Source: Rhodobacter viridis (GTDB lineage: Bacteria; Pseudomonadota; Alphaproteobacteria; Rhodobacterales; Rhodobacteraceae). Taken from it: a DNA stretch of 64,000 bases. The notes beneath the pieces are model-generated. The model saw only the letters and a program-made list of their open reading frames with translations, was not told the DNA's origin and searched no databases. The stretch lies in the NCBI RefSeq assembly GCF_003217355.1, contig NZ_QJTK01000003.1, positions 163,528 through 227,527 of the forward strand, read 5' to 3'. Position 1 is the first letter of the stretch. Each line of letters opens with the position of its first letter. Below, piece by piece: positions 33,835-42,080 of the stretch. The position numbers and the translations under genes are program-made.

Positions 33835-34617
33835 TCAACGGCCGAGGAAGGTTTCCACGGCCGTTTCCACCTCGCGCGGGCGCTCGGCATGCAGCCAGTG
33901 GCCCGCACCTTCGACCGATTGGAAATCCGCGTGCGGGAACAGCGCGCGGATTTTTTCATGGCTCTCGGGGCGGACATAATTCGACGCCGCGCCGTAAAGA
34001 AACAGCGCCGGGCCAGTGAAGGGCTTTGCCCCCGCGGGCAGCGGCTCGGGCCAGTCGAGGATCGCGGACAGGTTCGCCGCCAGCGCCGTCAGGTTGAACT
34101 TCCAGCGCACCGGCCCGTCGCGCAATTCCAGCGATTGCAGCAGGAATGCCCGCGTGCCGGGGTCTGTCACCATCTCGGCCAGACGCTTGTCGGCCTCGGC
34201 GCGCGTCGTCAGATCGTCAAGCTTCATCGCCTGCATCGCCGCGATCAGCCCGCCATGCGCCGCGCCGTGGGAGTAGGGCACGGGGGCCATGTCGGCCACC
34301 ACCAGCCGCTCGACCAGCCCCGGCCGGGTCAGGGCAAGCATCATCGCCGCCTTGCCGCCCATCGAATGCCCCATCACATCGCAGGCGCGGCCCTCGGCCT
34401 CGATCACCGCGGCCAGATCGGCGGCCAGATCGGGGTAGGTATGGCTGTCGGCCCAGAAACTGTCGCCGTGATTGCGCAGATCAAGCGCGAGCACCTTCCG
34501 CCCTGCCGACAGCCGCTTCGCGATCACGCCCCAGTTCCGGCCCGAGCCGAAAAGACCCGGGGCAATCAAGAGCGGCGGCAGGGCGGTGTCGGGGCCATGG
34601 GCGATGAAACTCAGCAT
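33835..34617 (-). CDS. Alpha/beta hydrolase, YbfF-like esterase
   Basis: 260 residues. It begins with the YbfF-type strand PPLLIAPGLFGSGRNWG (~15-31), has LDLRNHGDS (~45-53), the nucleophile elbow VMGHSMGGKAAM (Ser ~84), and a C-terminal EGAGHWLHAERP carrying the catalytic His (~238). The length and GHSMGGK motif match the YbfF esterase family, which hydrolyses short acyl esters or acyl-CoA in vitro. It converges on cytochrome b561 with a three-base gap. Confidence 0.85.
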   Translation of the reverse strand: MLSFIAHGPDTALPPLLIAPGLFGSGRNWGVIAKRLSAGRKVLALDLRNHGDSFWADSHTYPDLAADLAAVIEAEGRACDVMGHSMGGKAAMMLALTRPGLVERLVVADMAPVPYSHGAAHGGLIAAMQAMKLDDLTTRAEADKRLAEMVTDPGTRAFLLQSLELRDGPVRWKFNLTALAANLSAILDWPEPLPAGAKPFTGPALFLYGAASNYVRPESHEKIRALFPHADFQSVEGAGHWLHAERPREVETAVETFLGR

Positions 34618-34657
34618 GTGCGGGATCTAGCGTGCAGCCGCCGTTCGGACAATGAAA

Positions 34658-34681
34658 AAGGCCCCCGAAACCGGGGGCCTT
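34658..34681 (-). terminator. Rho-independent terminator of glyA
   Basis: On the minus strand: AAGGCCCCCG, a four-base loop, CGGGGGCCTT, then a T-run. A strong 10-bp stem lies ~20 bases beyond the glyA stop. Confidence 0.85.
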
Positions 34682-34699
34682 CTCGATCTGGTGAACCGC

Positions 34700-35992
34700 T
34701 CAGAGCGCCGGATAGAGCGGGAATTTCGCGCAGAGCGCCGAGACTTCCGCCCGCACTTCGGCTTCGACGGCGTCATTGCCCTCTTCGCCATTGGCGGCCA
34801 GCCCATCGACGACCTTGATGATCAGCCGGGCGATCTGACGGAACTCTTCTTCCTTGAAGCCGCGGGTGGTGCCGGCGGGCGTGCCCAGACGGATGCCCGA
34901 GGTCACGGTCGGCTTTTCCGGGTCGAAGGGGATGCCGTTCTTGTTGCAGGTGATATGCGCGCGGCCGAGCGCCTTGTCGGTGGCGTTGCCCTTCACGCCT
35001 TTCGGGCGCAGGTCCACCAGCATGACGTGCGTATCGGTGCCGCCGGTGACGATGTCGAGACCGCCCTTCATCAGCTCATCGGCCAGCGCTTGCGCGTTGG
35101 AGATGACCTGTTTCGCATAGACCTTGAATTCGGGGCGCAGCGCCTCGCCGAAGGCGACGGCCTTGGCGGCGATGACATGCATCAGCGGCCCGCCCTGAAT
35201 CCCCGGGAAGATCGCCGAATTGACCTTTTTCGCGATCTCTTCGTTGTTCGTCAGGATCATGCCGCCACGCGGACCGCGGAGCGTCTTGTGCGTGGTGGTC
35301 GTCGCCACATCCGCATAGGGGAAGGGCGAGGGATGCGCGCCACCGGCCACGAGACCGGCAAAGTGGGCCATGTCGACCATCAGATACGCGCCGACGCTGT
35401 CGGCGATCTCGCGCATTTTCGCGAAGTCGATCTGACGCGGAATGGCCGAGCCACCGGCGATGATCAGCTTCGGATTATGCTCTTTCGCCAGACGGGCGAC
35501 TTCGTCGTAGTCGATCCGGCAGTCCTGCTGACGCACGCCATATTGCACGGCGTTGAACCATTTGCCCGACTGGTTCGGCGCGGCGCCGTGGGTCAGGTGA
35601 CCGCCCGAGGCGAGGTTCATGCCAAGGATGGTGTCGCCCGGCTTCAGCAGCGCGTTGAACACGCCCTGGTTCGCTTGGCTCCCCGAGTTCGGTTGCACGT
35701 TGGCGAAGGAACAGCCGAAGAGTTCGCAGGCGCGGTCGATCGCCAGTTGCTCGGCCACGTCCACAAACTGGCACCCGCCGTAGTAGCGCTTGCCCGGATA
35801 GCCCTCGGCGTATTTGTTCGTCATCACCGAACCCTGCGCTTCCATCACGGCGGCAGAGACGATGTTTTCCGAGGCGATCAGCTCGATTTCGTCGCGCTGA
35901 CGGCCAAGTTCGCCACGGATGGCGGCGAAAAGCGCGGGGTCACGGCTGGAGAGGCTCTCGGTAAAGAACCCGGCGTCGCGTTGATCGGTCAT
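34700..35992 (-). CDS. glyA: Serine hydroxymethyltransferase
   Basis: 430 residues, full length. It interconverts serine and glycine with transfer of the C1 unit to tetrahydrofolate. The PLP Lys is in [14 protein letters not shown] (~235). Other markers are [15 protein letters not shown] (~58-72) and the C-terminal [14 protein letters not shown] 35992 is chosen because AGGAG sits six bases upstream. The alternative TTG at 35998 overlaps it. The gene is divergent from nadK over ~195 bp, in which no riboswitch is recognised, and ends in a clear terminator. Confidence 0.97.
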   Translation of the reverse strand: MTDQRDAGFFTESLSSRDPALFAAIRGELGRQRDEIELIASENIVSAAVMEAQGSVMTNKYAEGYPGKRYYGGCQFVDVAEQLAIDRACELFGCSFANVQPNSGSQANQGVFNALLKPGDTILGMNLASGGHLTHGAAPNQSGKWFNAVQYGVRQQDCRIDYDEVARLAKEHNPKLIIAGGSAIPRQIDFAKMREIADSVGAYLMVDMAHFAGLVAGGAHPSPFPYADVATTTTHKTLRGPRGGMILTNNEEIAKKVNSAIFPGIQGGPLMHVIAAKAVAFGEALRPEFKVYAKQVISNAQALADELMKGGLDIVTGGTDTHVMLVDLRPKGVKGNATDKALGRAHITCNKNGIPFDPEKPTVTSGIRLGTPAGTTRGFKEEEFRQIARLIIKVVDGLAANGEEGNDAVEAEVRAEVSALCAKFPLYPAL

Positions 35993-36187
35993 GGGCAACT
36001 CCTGAGGCGAATGTCGTCGTCCGTTTATCGCAGAAAATCGTCACCCGAAAGCACTCAAAGCGACAAACGGGCATTTTGGCGCGTCACGCGGTCGCGACTT
36101 CTGCGGGGCAGGAAACGTGCCACGGCGTCGAACGGGCTTGTCATTCGCCCCCCGTCTTGTCACACCAAGAGGAACCGGAGGCCGCCC

Positions 36188-36949
36188 GTGAACCGACCGA
36201 GCAAGATCCATTTCGCGGCCTCGCAGGCCGACAGCGCCCAGGAGGCGCTGGAGGATCTGATCGCGCGCTATGGTCAGGCGTCGCTCGTCGAGGCGGACGT
36301 GATCGTGGCCTTGGGCGGCGACGGCATGATGCTGCAATGCCTGCATGCCGGATCGGGGCTGCCGGTCTACGGGATGAACCGCGGCTCGGTCGGCTTCATG
36401 ATGAACGATTACCGTGTCTTCGACCTGCCCGAGCGGCTCGCCGCGGCGGAAGAAGCGCTGATCAATCCGCTCGCGATGCGGGCGAAGACCGCCGACGGGG
36501 TGATCCGCGAGGAGCTGGCGATCAACGAGGTCTCGCTGCTGCGCGCTGGTCCGCAGGCGGCGAAGCTGCGGATTTCCGTGAATGGCAGGGTGCGGATGGA
36601 GGAGCTGATCTCGGACGGCGCGATCGTCTCGACCCCCGCCGGTTCGACCGCCTACAACTATTCTGCGCATGGGCCGATCCTGCCGATCGGCTCGGACGTG
36701 CTGGCGCTGACGGCGATCGCGCCGTTCCGGCCGCGGCGCTGGCAAGGCGCGATCCTGCCCAGCTCGGCCACGGTGCGCTTTGACGTGCTGGAAGCGGCGA
36801 AGCGCCCGGTGATGGCCGATGCCGACAGCCGCTCGGTGAAGCCGGTGCTCTGGGTCGAGATCCGGTCCGAGCCGACGATCACCCACCGCATCCTCTTCGA
36901 TCCCGGCCACGGGCTGGAAGAACGGCTGATGCGGGAACAATTCGCCTAA
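36188..36949 (+). CDS. nadK: NAD kinase
   Basis: 253 residues. It phosphorylates NAD to NADP. The GGDGMML motif (~42-48), YGMNRGSVGFMMN (~60-72), NEVSLLR (~118) and the glycine-rich DGAIVSTPAGSTAYNYSAHGPI region (~145-166) are all family hallmarks. Start is GTG 36188, with GGAGG seven bases upstream. There is no nearer ATG. Its TAA stop overlaps the stop of the convergent response-regulator gene. Confidence 0.95.
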   Translation: MNRPSKIHFAASQADSAQEALEDLIARYGQASLVEADVIVALGGDGMMLQCLHAGSGLPVYGMNRGSVGFMMNDYRVFDLPERLAAAEEALINPLAMRAKTADGVIREELAINEVSLLRAGPQAAKLRISVNGRVRMEELISDGAIVSTPAGSTAYNYSAHGPILPIGSDVLALTAIAPFRPRRWQGAILPSSATVRFDVLEAAKRPVMADADSRSVKPVLWVEIRSEPTITHRILFDPGHGLEERLMREQFA

Positions 36950-38310
36950 TCGGTGCGCCAGCTTTCGAGCTTGCGGTAAAGCGTCGAGGCGGCCACGCCC
37001 AGATCGGCGGCGGCTTTCGGTACCGCCCCATCGTGGCGATCCAGCGCGGCCTCGATCACCCGGCGCTCGACCTCGGCCAGCGTCAGGCCGGACAGGTCTC
37101 CGCTCTCGGTCGAGGGGAGCACCGCGGAGCCGCGCAAGTCGGCGGGCAGCATCGCCGGTGTCAATTCGTCGCCCTCGTGCAGCACGGTGACGGCGCGCAG
37201 CACATTCGACAGTTCCCGCACGTTGCCGGGCCAGGAATAGGCCCGCAACAGCGCCATCGCCTCGGGCGAAATCCGGGTGAAACTGCGCCCCTCGATCGCG
37301 GCATAGCGGGCGAGGAAGGTCTCGGCGAGCGGCAGGATATCCTCGCCGCGCTGGCGCAGCGGCGGCATCTGCAGGCCCACCACCTGCAGGCGGTAGAACA
37401 GATCCTCGCGCAACTGACCCGAGCGCACCGCTTCGGCCAGCGGCATCGTCGAGGCCGAGATGATGCGCAGGTTCACCCGCCGCGCCGCCTCGGCGCCCAA
37501 GGGATGCACGAGCCCGCTTTGCAGGAAGCGCAAGAGCCGGGGCTGCAGCGTCGGATGCAATTCGCAGACCTCGTCCAGAAACAGCGTCCCGCCATCGGCC
37601 AGTTCGGCCGCGCCAAGCCGGTCCGACAGCGCGCCGACAAAGGCGCCGCGGCGATGGCCGAAGACCTCGGATTCCAGACGGTCGGGCGGGATCGCGCCAC
37701 AGTCGAGCGTGATGAACGGCCCCTGCGCCCGCGTCGAGAGCCGGTGGATCGCCAGTGCCGCCAGTTCCTTGCCGGTGCCGCTTTCGCCGCTGATGCAGAC
37801 CGGCGCCATCGAGCGGGCCGCGGCGCGGATGCGGTCGTAGATATCGCGCATGGCCGGGGAATGGCCAATGAAATCGGGCAGGGGCGCACGCGATTCCGTG
37901 GAATGCGGCGGATGGGCGATCGTCGCGGCGCGGCGGGCGGCCTCGACCGCCTCCATCAGCCGCGATTCCGTGACCGGCTTCACCAGATAATCCAGCGCCC
38001 CCCTGCGGATCGCGGCCACTGTCCGCTCGGTCGAGCGTTCCGCGGCGACCACCACGACCGAGGTTTCGGGGCGCATTTCCAGCAGATCGACGAGAAGATC
38101 GAGCCCGTCGCGGTCGGGCAGCATCAGATCGAGCAGCACCACCGAAATCGGGTGCACCCGGAACATCTCCAGCCCCTCGGCGGCTGTGCCCGTCGACACC
38201 GTCCGATAGCCCGCGCGTCGCAGATGCGATTCATAGATCGTCCGCATCGAGGCGGTGTCTTCGACCAGCAGGATATCGGGGGCATCAATCGCGGGCAGCG
38301 GCAGGTTCAT
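36946..38310 (-). CDS. NtrC-type response regulator (REC-AAA-HTH) with variant GAFTGA loop
   Basis: 454 residues. REC domain (~12-125) with phospho-acceptor Asp in VVLLDLMLPDRDGLD (~61) and the conserved Lys in LVKPV (~111); AAA+ domain (~145-385) with Walker A GESGTGKE (~176) and Walker B LFLDEV (~245); a Fis-type HTH at the end (AAADLGVAASTLYRKL). Loop 1 reads GAFVGA, not GAFTGA. The Thr normally contacts sigma-54, so activation mode is uncertain. Co-transcribed with, and overlapping (ATGA), the upstream hybrid kinase gene, its evident partner. Its stop overlaps that of nadK on the other strand. Confidence 0.92.
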   Translation of the reverse strand: MNLPLPAIDAPDILLVEDTASMRTIYESHLRRAGYRTVSTGTAAEGLEMFRVHPISVVLLDLMLPDRDGLDLLVDLLEMRPETSVVVVAAERSTERTVAAIRRGALDYLVKPVTESRLMEAVEAARRAATIAHPPHSTESRAPLPDFIGHSPAMRDIYDRIRAAARSMAPVCISGESGTGKELAALAIHRLSTRAQGPFITLDCGAIPPDRLESEVFGHRRGAFVGALSDRLGAAELADGGTLFLDEVCELHPTLQPRLLRFLQSGLVHPLGAEAARRVNLRIISASTMPLAEAVRSGQLREDLFYRLQVVGLQMPPLRQRGEDILPLAETFLARYAAIEGRSFTRISPEAMALLRAYSWPGNVRELSNVLRAVTVLHEGDELTPAMLPADLRGSAVLPSTESGDLSGLTLAEVERRVIEAALDRHDGAVPKAAADLGVAASTLYRKLESWRTD

Positions 38311-39839
38311 GCACCGACCTCGTCAAAACGTCGCTGTCGGCGCCCGGCATAGGCGATCAGCCGGTCGATCTGCGTCAGCACAGAGCGCCCGATCAGCTGC
38401 ATCGCGGCGATATCTTCCCTCCGCGCACAGGCGCAAAGCTCTTCGGAGAGTTCCTGCAGCCGCACCGCCCCCACCGCGCCCGAGACCGACAGCAGCACAT
38501 GGCTGTCCGCCCGCACCAGCGGCAAGTTCGGCTCCGAGAGCCCTGCGACAAGCCCGCGTTCGACCCGGGTCAGATCCGAGATCAGCCGTTGCAGCAGCTC
38601 CTGCGAGGCGCCGGGACCGGCCACGGCCAGCAATTCCTCGAAAATGGCCTCGTCGACGACAGGCGGGCAGGGGCGACGCCCGTCGCCCGCGGGATCGGCG
38701 CTTTGCCGCTCCATCGCATGGGTGATCGCCTCCGCCAGAGGTTCGATCGCCGTCAGCGGTTTCGAGGCGATCGCATCCGCACCCGCCGCCACGATTGCTT
38801 CGCGGTTCGCACGCAAGACATAGGCGGTACAGACCACGATCGGAATCGTGCTGTGCCGCCCGCCACTGGCGCGCAGGGTGCGGATCAGATCGAGCCCGGA
38901 GAGCCGGGGCATCTCGGCGTCGATCACCGCCAGATCGTAACTTCCATTGTCGAGCATCTCGAGCGCCTCTACCCCGTCGGGGGCGGTATCACAATGCGCT
39001 CCCATGGCGGAGAGCATGTGACCCAGCACCGCCTGATTGAGCGCGCTGTCCTCGGCCACCAGAACCCGCATCCGGCTGAGGTCGGGCAGGGGCATGTCGA
39101 TCGCCATCTCTGGCGGCATCAACCCCTCGAGCGGCAGCGACAGCGCCACCCGGGCCCCGCCTTCCTCGCGGTTTGAAACCTCGATCCGGCCATCGAGCCT
39201 GCGGGCCATGTCGCGCGAGATGAAGAGGCCAAGCCCGTTGCCCGCCTTGCCCGGAACCTCGCCGCGCGCCCCTTGCCGGAACAGTCGCCCGCGCAGCTCC
39301 GGGTCGAACCCCGGCCCGTCATCAAGCACGGTGAACAGCAGCCGCGCGTTCGCCTCGACCGTCAGCGCCAGCCGCACAGACCCGCTGTCGGTATATTTCA
39401 CCGCATTCGAGAGCATGTTCGACAGCACGCGTTCGAGCGCGATCCGGTCGAGCCGCACCAGCACCGGCACGTCGGGGGCCATGGCGACGTGAAAGCCGAG
39501 CCCCTTTTCCTGCGCCCGCCCGGTCCAGCGCATCTCGATGTCGTAAAGCAGCCGCGCCAGCTGCACGGTCTGGCGCAAAGGCCCCACGGCCTGATCGGTG
39601 ACGATCTCGAAGCCTTCCTCGATCAGCCGGGCCATGTCCTCGCCCGCCGCGCGCATCCGTTCGAATTGCAACCGCATCCCGGGGCTCAGATCCTCGTCGG
39701 CGAGCAGATGCAGCCCGCCCAGAATATCCGAGACAGCTGCCCTGAGGTCATGCCCGAGGAGCATGATCCGCGCAATCTGTGCCTTGTTTTCCGAGGGTTC
39801 GCTGCTGGCGTTTTCGGAGGGAGGACCAATTTCATTCAT
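38307..39839 (-). CDS. Sensorless hybrid histidine kinase (HisKA-HATPase-REC-HPt)
   Basis: 510 residues. HisKA starts almost at once, with the phospho-His at residue 30 (LLGHDLRAAVSDIL). HATPase (~130-250) carries the N-box LSNMLSNAVKYT, DDGPGFD and GNGLGLFISRDMARRL. REC (~258-375) carries the Asp in LAVIDAEMPRLSG. The C-terminal HPt (~395-500) has SHVLLSVSGAVGAVRL, whose His is kept but the usual K-G after it is not. No membrane helix or sensory domain is present, so input must come through a partner or the REC/HisKA region. First gene of the two-gene operon. Confidence 0.92.
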   Translation of the reverse strand: MNEIGPPSENASSEPSENKAQIARIMLLGHDLRAAVSDILGGLHLLADEDLSPGMRLQFERMRAAGEDMARLIEEGFEIVTDQAVGPLRQTVQLARLLYDIEMRWTGRAQEKGLGFHVAMAPDVPVLVRLDRIALERVLSNMLSNAVKYTDSGSVRLALTVEANARLLFTVLDDGPGFDPELRGRLFRQGARGEVPGKAGNGLGLFISRDMARRLDGRIEVSNREEGGARVALSLPLEGLMPPEMAIDMPLPDLSRMRVLVAEDSALNQAVLGHMLSAMGAHCDTAPDGVEALEMLDNGSYDLAVIDAEMPRLSGLDLIRTLRASGGRHSTIPIVVCTAYVLRANREAIVAAGADAIASKPLTAIEPLAEAITHAMERQSADPAGDGRRPCPPVVDEAIFEELLAVAGPGASQELLQRLISDLTRVERGLVAGLSEPNLPLVRADSHVLLSVSGAVGAVRLQELSEELCACARREDIAAMQLIGRSVLTQIDRLIAYAGRRQRRFDEVGA

Positions 39840-39947
39840 GACGACACCTTGACCGGTTCATCTTCCAGTCCGGCGTTTGCAAATCAAGTCCCGAGAATGT
39901 GGGCGATCGAAAAGTCGAACAGAACTTCGCGCAAAAGGTGCAATAAG

Positions 39948-39975
39948 ACAAGGCCCTGCACGTGCAGGGCCTTGT
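39948..39975 (-). terminator. 28-bp perfect palindrome ending prpE
   Basis: ACAAGGCCCTGCAC followed directly by its inverted repeat GTGCAGGGCCTTGT, 11 bases beyond the prpE stop. It is strong as a stem (about 12 bp with a four-base loop) but has only a short T-tract on the minus strand. Confidence 0.7.
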
Positions 39976-39985
39976 CGGTGTCGGA

Positions 39986-41878
39986 TCAGGCCGCTTCGGG
40001 ATAGCCGATCGCCTTCAGCGCCGCGGTGATCTCGTCGAGAATCGCCGGGTCGTCGATCGTCGCGGGCATCTTGTACTCGACGCCATCGGCGATCTTCGCC
40101 ATCGTGCCGCGCAGGATCTTGCCCGAGCGCGTCTTCGGCAGACGGTCGACGACGACCGCCAGCTTGAACGCCGCAACCGGGCCGATCTGGTCGCGCACCA
40201 GACGCACGCATTCCTTGATCACATCGGCCGCCGGGCGGGTGCAGCCCTTGGTCAGGCACAGGAAGCCCATCGGCAACTGGCCCTTGAGCTCGTCCGCGAC
40301 GCCGATGACGGCGCATTCAGCCACGTCCTTGTGCGAGGCGAGAACCTCTTCCATCGCGCCGGTCGAGAGACGGTGACCCGCGACGTTGATGACGTCGTCG
40401 GTCCGGGCCATGATGTAGACATAGCCGTCTTCATCGATGTAGCCCGCGTCGCCGGTCTCGTAATAGCCCGGGAAGTGGCTCAGGTAGCTCTTCTTGAAGC
40501 GGTCGTCGGCATTCCACAGCGTCGGCAGCGTGCCGGGCGGCAGCGGCAGCTTGATCGCGATGGCACCCAGCGTGCCCGGGGCCACCGGATGGCCGCCTTC
40601 GTCGAGCACCTGCACGTCATAGCCCGGCATCGGCTTCGTCGGCGACCCGACCTTGACCGGCAGAAGTTCGATACCCAGCGGGTTGCCCGCAATCGCCCAG
40701 CCGGTTTCGGTCTGCCACCAGTGGTCGATCACCGGCACGCCCAGATGTTCCTGCGCCCATTTCACGGTTTCCGGGTCGGCACGTTCGCCAGCCAGGAACA
40801 GCGCCTGCATCTCGTGCAGCTTGTAGCGCTTGATGTAATCGCCGTTCGGGTCTTCGCGACGGATCGCCCGCAGCGCGGTCGGCGCGGTGAAGAACGACTT
40901 GATCCGGTGGTTCTGGATGATCCGCCAGAACACGCCCGCATGCGGCGTGCCGACCGGCTTGCCCTCGAACACCACGGTGGTGGCGCCAGCCAGCAGCGGG
41001 CCGTAGCAGATGTAGCTGTGACCGACGACCCAACCCACGTCCGAGGCGGCCCAGAAGCGGTCCCCGGCCTCGATGTTGTAGATCGCCTTCATCGACCAAT
41101 TGAGCGCGACCAGATGGCCCGCGGTCGGACGCACGACGCCCTTCGGCGCCCCGGTGGTGCCCGAGGTATAAAGGATATAGGCGGGGTGGTTGCCCTCGAC
41201 CGGCACGCATTCGGCCGGTTTCACGCCATACTGGAAGCCGTGCCAGCTGAAGTCGCGGCCCTCGACCAGCTTCGCAACCTCTTGTTCGCGCTGGAAGACG
41301 ACGCAGAATTCGGGCTTGTGGGTGGCCAGATCGATGGCGGCATCAAGTAGCGGCTTGTAGTGCACGACGCGGCCCGGTTCGAGACCGCACGACGCCGCGA
41401 TGATCGCTTTCGGCGTGCAGTCGTCGATCCGCACCGCGAGTTCATGCGCGGCAAAGCCGCCGAACACCACCGAGTGAATGGCGCCGATGCGGGCGCAAGC
41501 GAGCATCGCTTCCAGCGCTTCCGGGATCATCGGCATGTAGATGATGACGCGGTCACCCTTTTCGACGCCGCGCATGCGCAGCGCGCCCGCAAGGCTCGAC
41601 ACGCGCGCCTGCAGTTCCTTGTAGGTGATGCCCTTCGTCGAATGGGTGATCGGGCTTTCGTGCATGATCGCGATCTGATCGCCGCGACCGGCCAGAACGT
41701 GACGGTCCACCGCGTTGAAGCAGGTGTTTACCATGCCGTCGGCAAACCATTCGCCGGCCGGGCCCTGATCGAAATGTGCCTTGGAGGGGCCTTGCACCCA
41801 GTCGATGCCCTTGGCCGCATCCATCCAGAACCCTTCGGGGTCCGCCTGCCACGCGGAATAGACTTCCTTGTATCCCAT
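39986..41878 (-). CDS. prpE: Propionyl-CoA synthetase
   Basis: 630 residues, the length of PrpE. It activates propionate with ATP and CoA. The ANL-superfamily core LYTSGTTGAPKGVVR (~240), the WWQTETGW substrate-pocket motif, YETGDAGY, and the acylation-controlled PKTRSGKILRGT (Lys ~590) are clear. The C-terminus DGVEYKMPATIDDPAILDEI and the N-terminal AVDRHVLAG match PrpE better than acetyl-CoA synthetase. Start is ATG 41878, with GGAGGGAG upstream. Upstream TTTGCAAA motifs fit control by a short-chain acyl-CoA regulator of the PccR/RamB type (inference). Monocistronic, with a palindrome at its end. Confidence 0.9.
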   Translation of the reverse strand: MGYKEVYSAWQADPEGFWMDAAKGIDWVQGPSKAHFDQGPAGEWFADGMVNTCFNAVDRHVLAGRGDQIAIMHESPITHSTKGITYKELQARVSSLAGALRMRGVEKGDRVIIYMPMIPEALEAMLACARIGAIHSVVFGGFAAHELAVRIDDCTPKAIIAASCGLEPGRVVHYKPLLDAAIDLATHKPEFCVVFQREQEVAKLVEGRDFSWHGFQYGVKPAECVPVEGNHPAYILYTSGTTGAPKGVVRPTAGHLVALNWSMKAIYNIEAGDRFWAASDVGWVVGHSYICYGPLLAGATTVVFEGKPVGTPHAGVFWRIIQNHRIKSFFTAPTALRAIRREDPNGDYIKRYKLHEMQALFLAGERADPETVKWAQEHLGVPVIDHWWQTETGWAIAGNPLGIELLPVKVGSPTKPMPGYDVQVLDEGGHPVAPGTLGAIAIKLPLPPGTLPTLWNADDRFKKSYLSHFPGYYETGDAGYIDEDGYVYIMARTDDVINVAGHRLSTGAMEEVLASHKDVAECAVIGVADELKGQLPMGFLCLTKGCTRPAADVIKECVRLVRDQIGPVAAFKLAVVVDRLPKTRSGKILRGTMAKIADGVEYKMPATIDDPAILDEITAALKAIGYPEAA

Positions 41879-41897
41879 GGTCTCCCTCCTCCAACCT

Positions 41898-41942
41898 TGC
41901 AAGCTTGTTACGAAGGCGGAAAGGTTTGTGCAAGATTGTTAC
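41898..41942 (-). promoter_or_regulatory. 31-bp-spaced direct repeat upstream of prpE
   Basis: TGCAAGCTTGTTAC (41898-41911) and TGCAAGATTGTTAC (41929-41942) differ at one base of 14 and are offset by 31 bp, close to three helical turns. They lie 20-64 bases before the start codon, in the promoter or 5' leader. This is the layout of a tandem regulator site. Confidence 0.55.
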
Positions 41943-41970
41943 CGCTGCAGGTGCACGGTTGAGCCCGAAA

Positions 41971-42079
41971 TTTGCAGAAGCTGGCCCGGCTGTTGCCGCA
42001 AACTTTTGCAAACATTGCGATTCTATGAATGTCGCCGCGAAAGCGAAAAGCGTTTTGCAAAGTTGCCCGGCTTTGCAGA
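41971..42079 (-). promoter_or_regulatory. TTTGCAAA regulator-motif cluster upstream of prpE
   Basis: Two perfect palindromic octamers TTTGCAAA (42005-42012 and 42054-42061), flanked by near matches TTTGCAGA (41971-41978 and 42072-42079). The PccR/ScfR family of Rhodobacter recognises a motif built of TTTGCAAA units (family knowledge). The exact tandem with a four-base spacer is not present here, so the assignment is tentative. Confidence 0.5.
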
Positions 42080-42080
42080 A

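Noticed and set aside
36001-36187. A riboswitch or leader RNA in the glyA-nadK gap
   Set aside because: I could not find a convincing conserved stem set for glycine, THF, SAM or SAH riboswitches.
39986-41878. Acetyl-CoA synthetase (acsA) as the name of the AMP-forming ligase
   Set aside because: Length, C-terminal TIDDPA segment and N-terminal features match propionyl-CoA synthetase PrpE better, and the upstream motifs fit propionate control.
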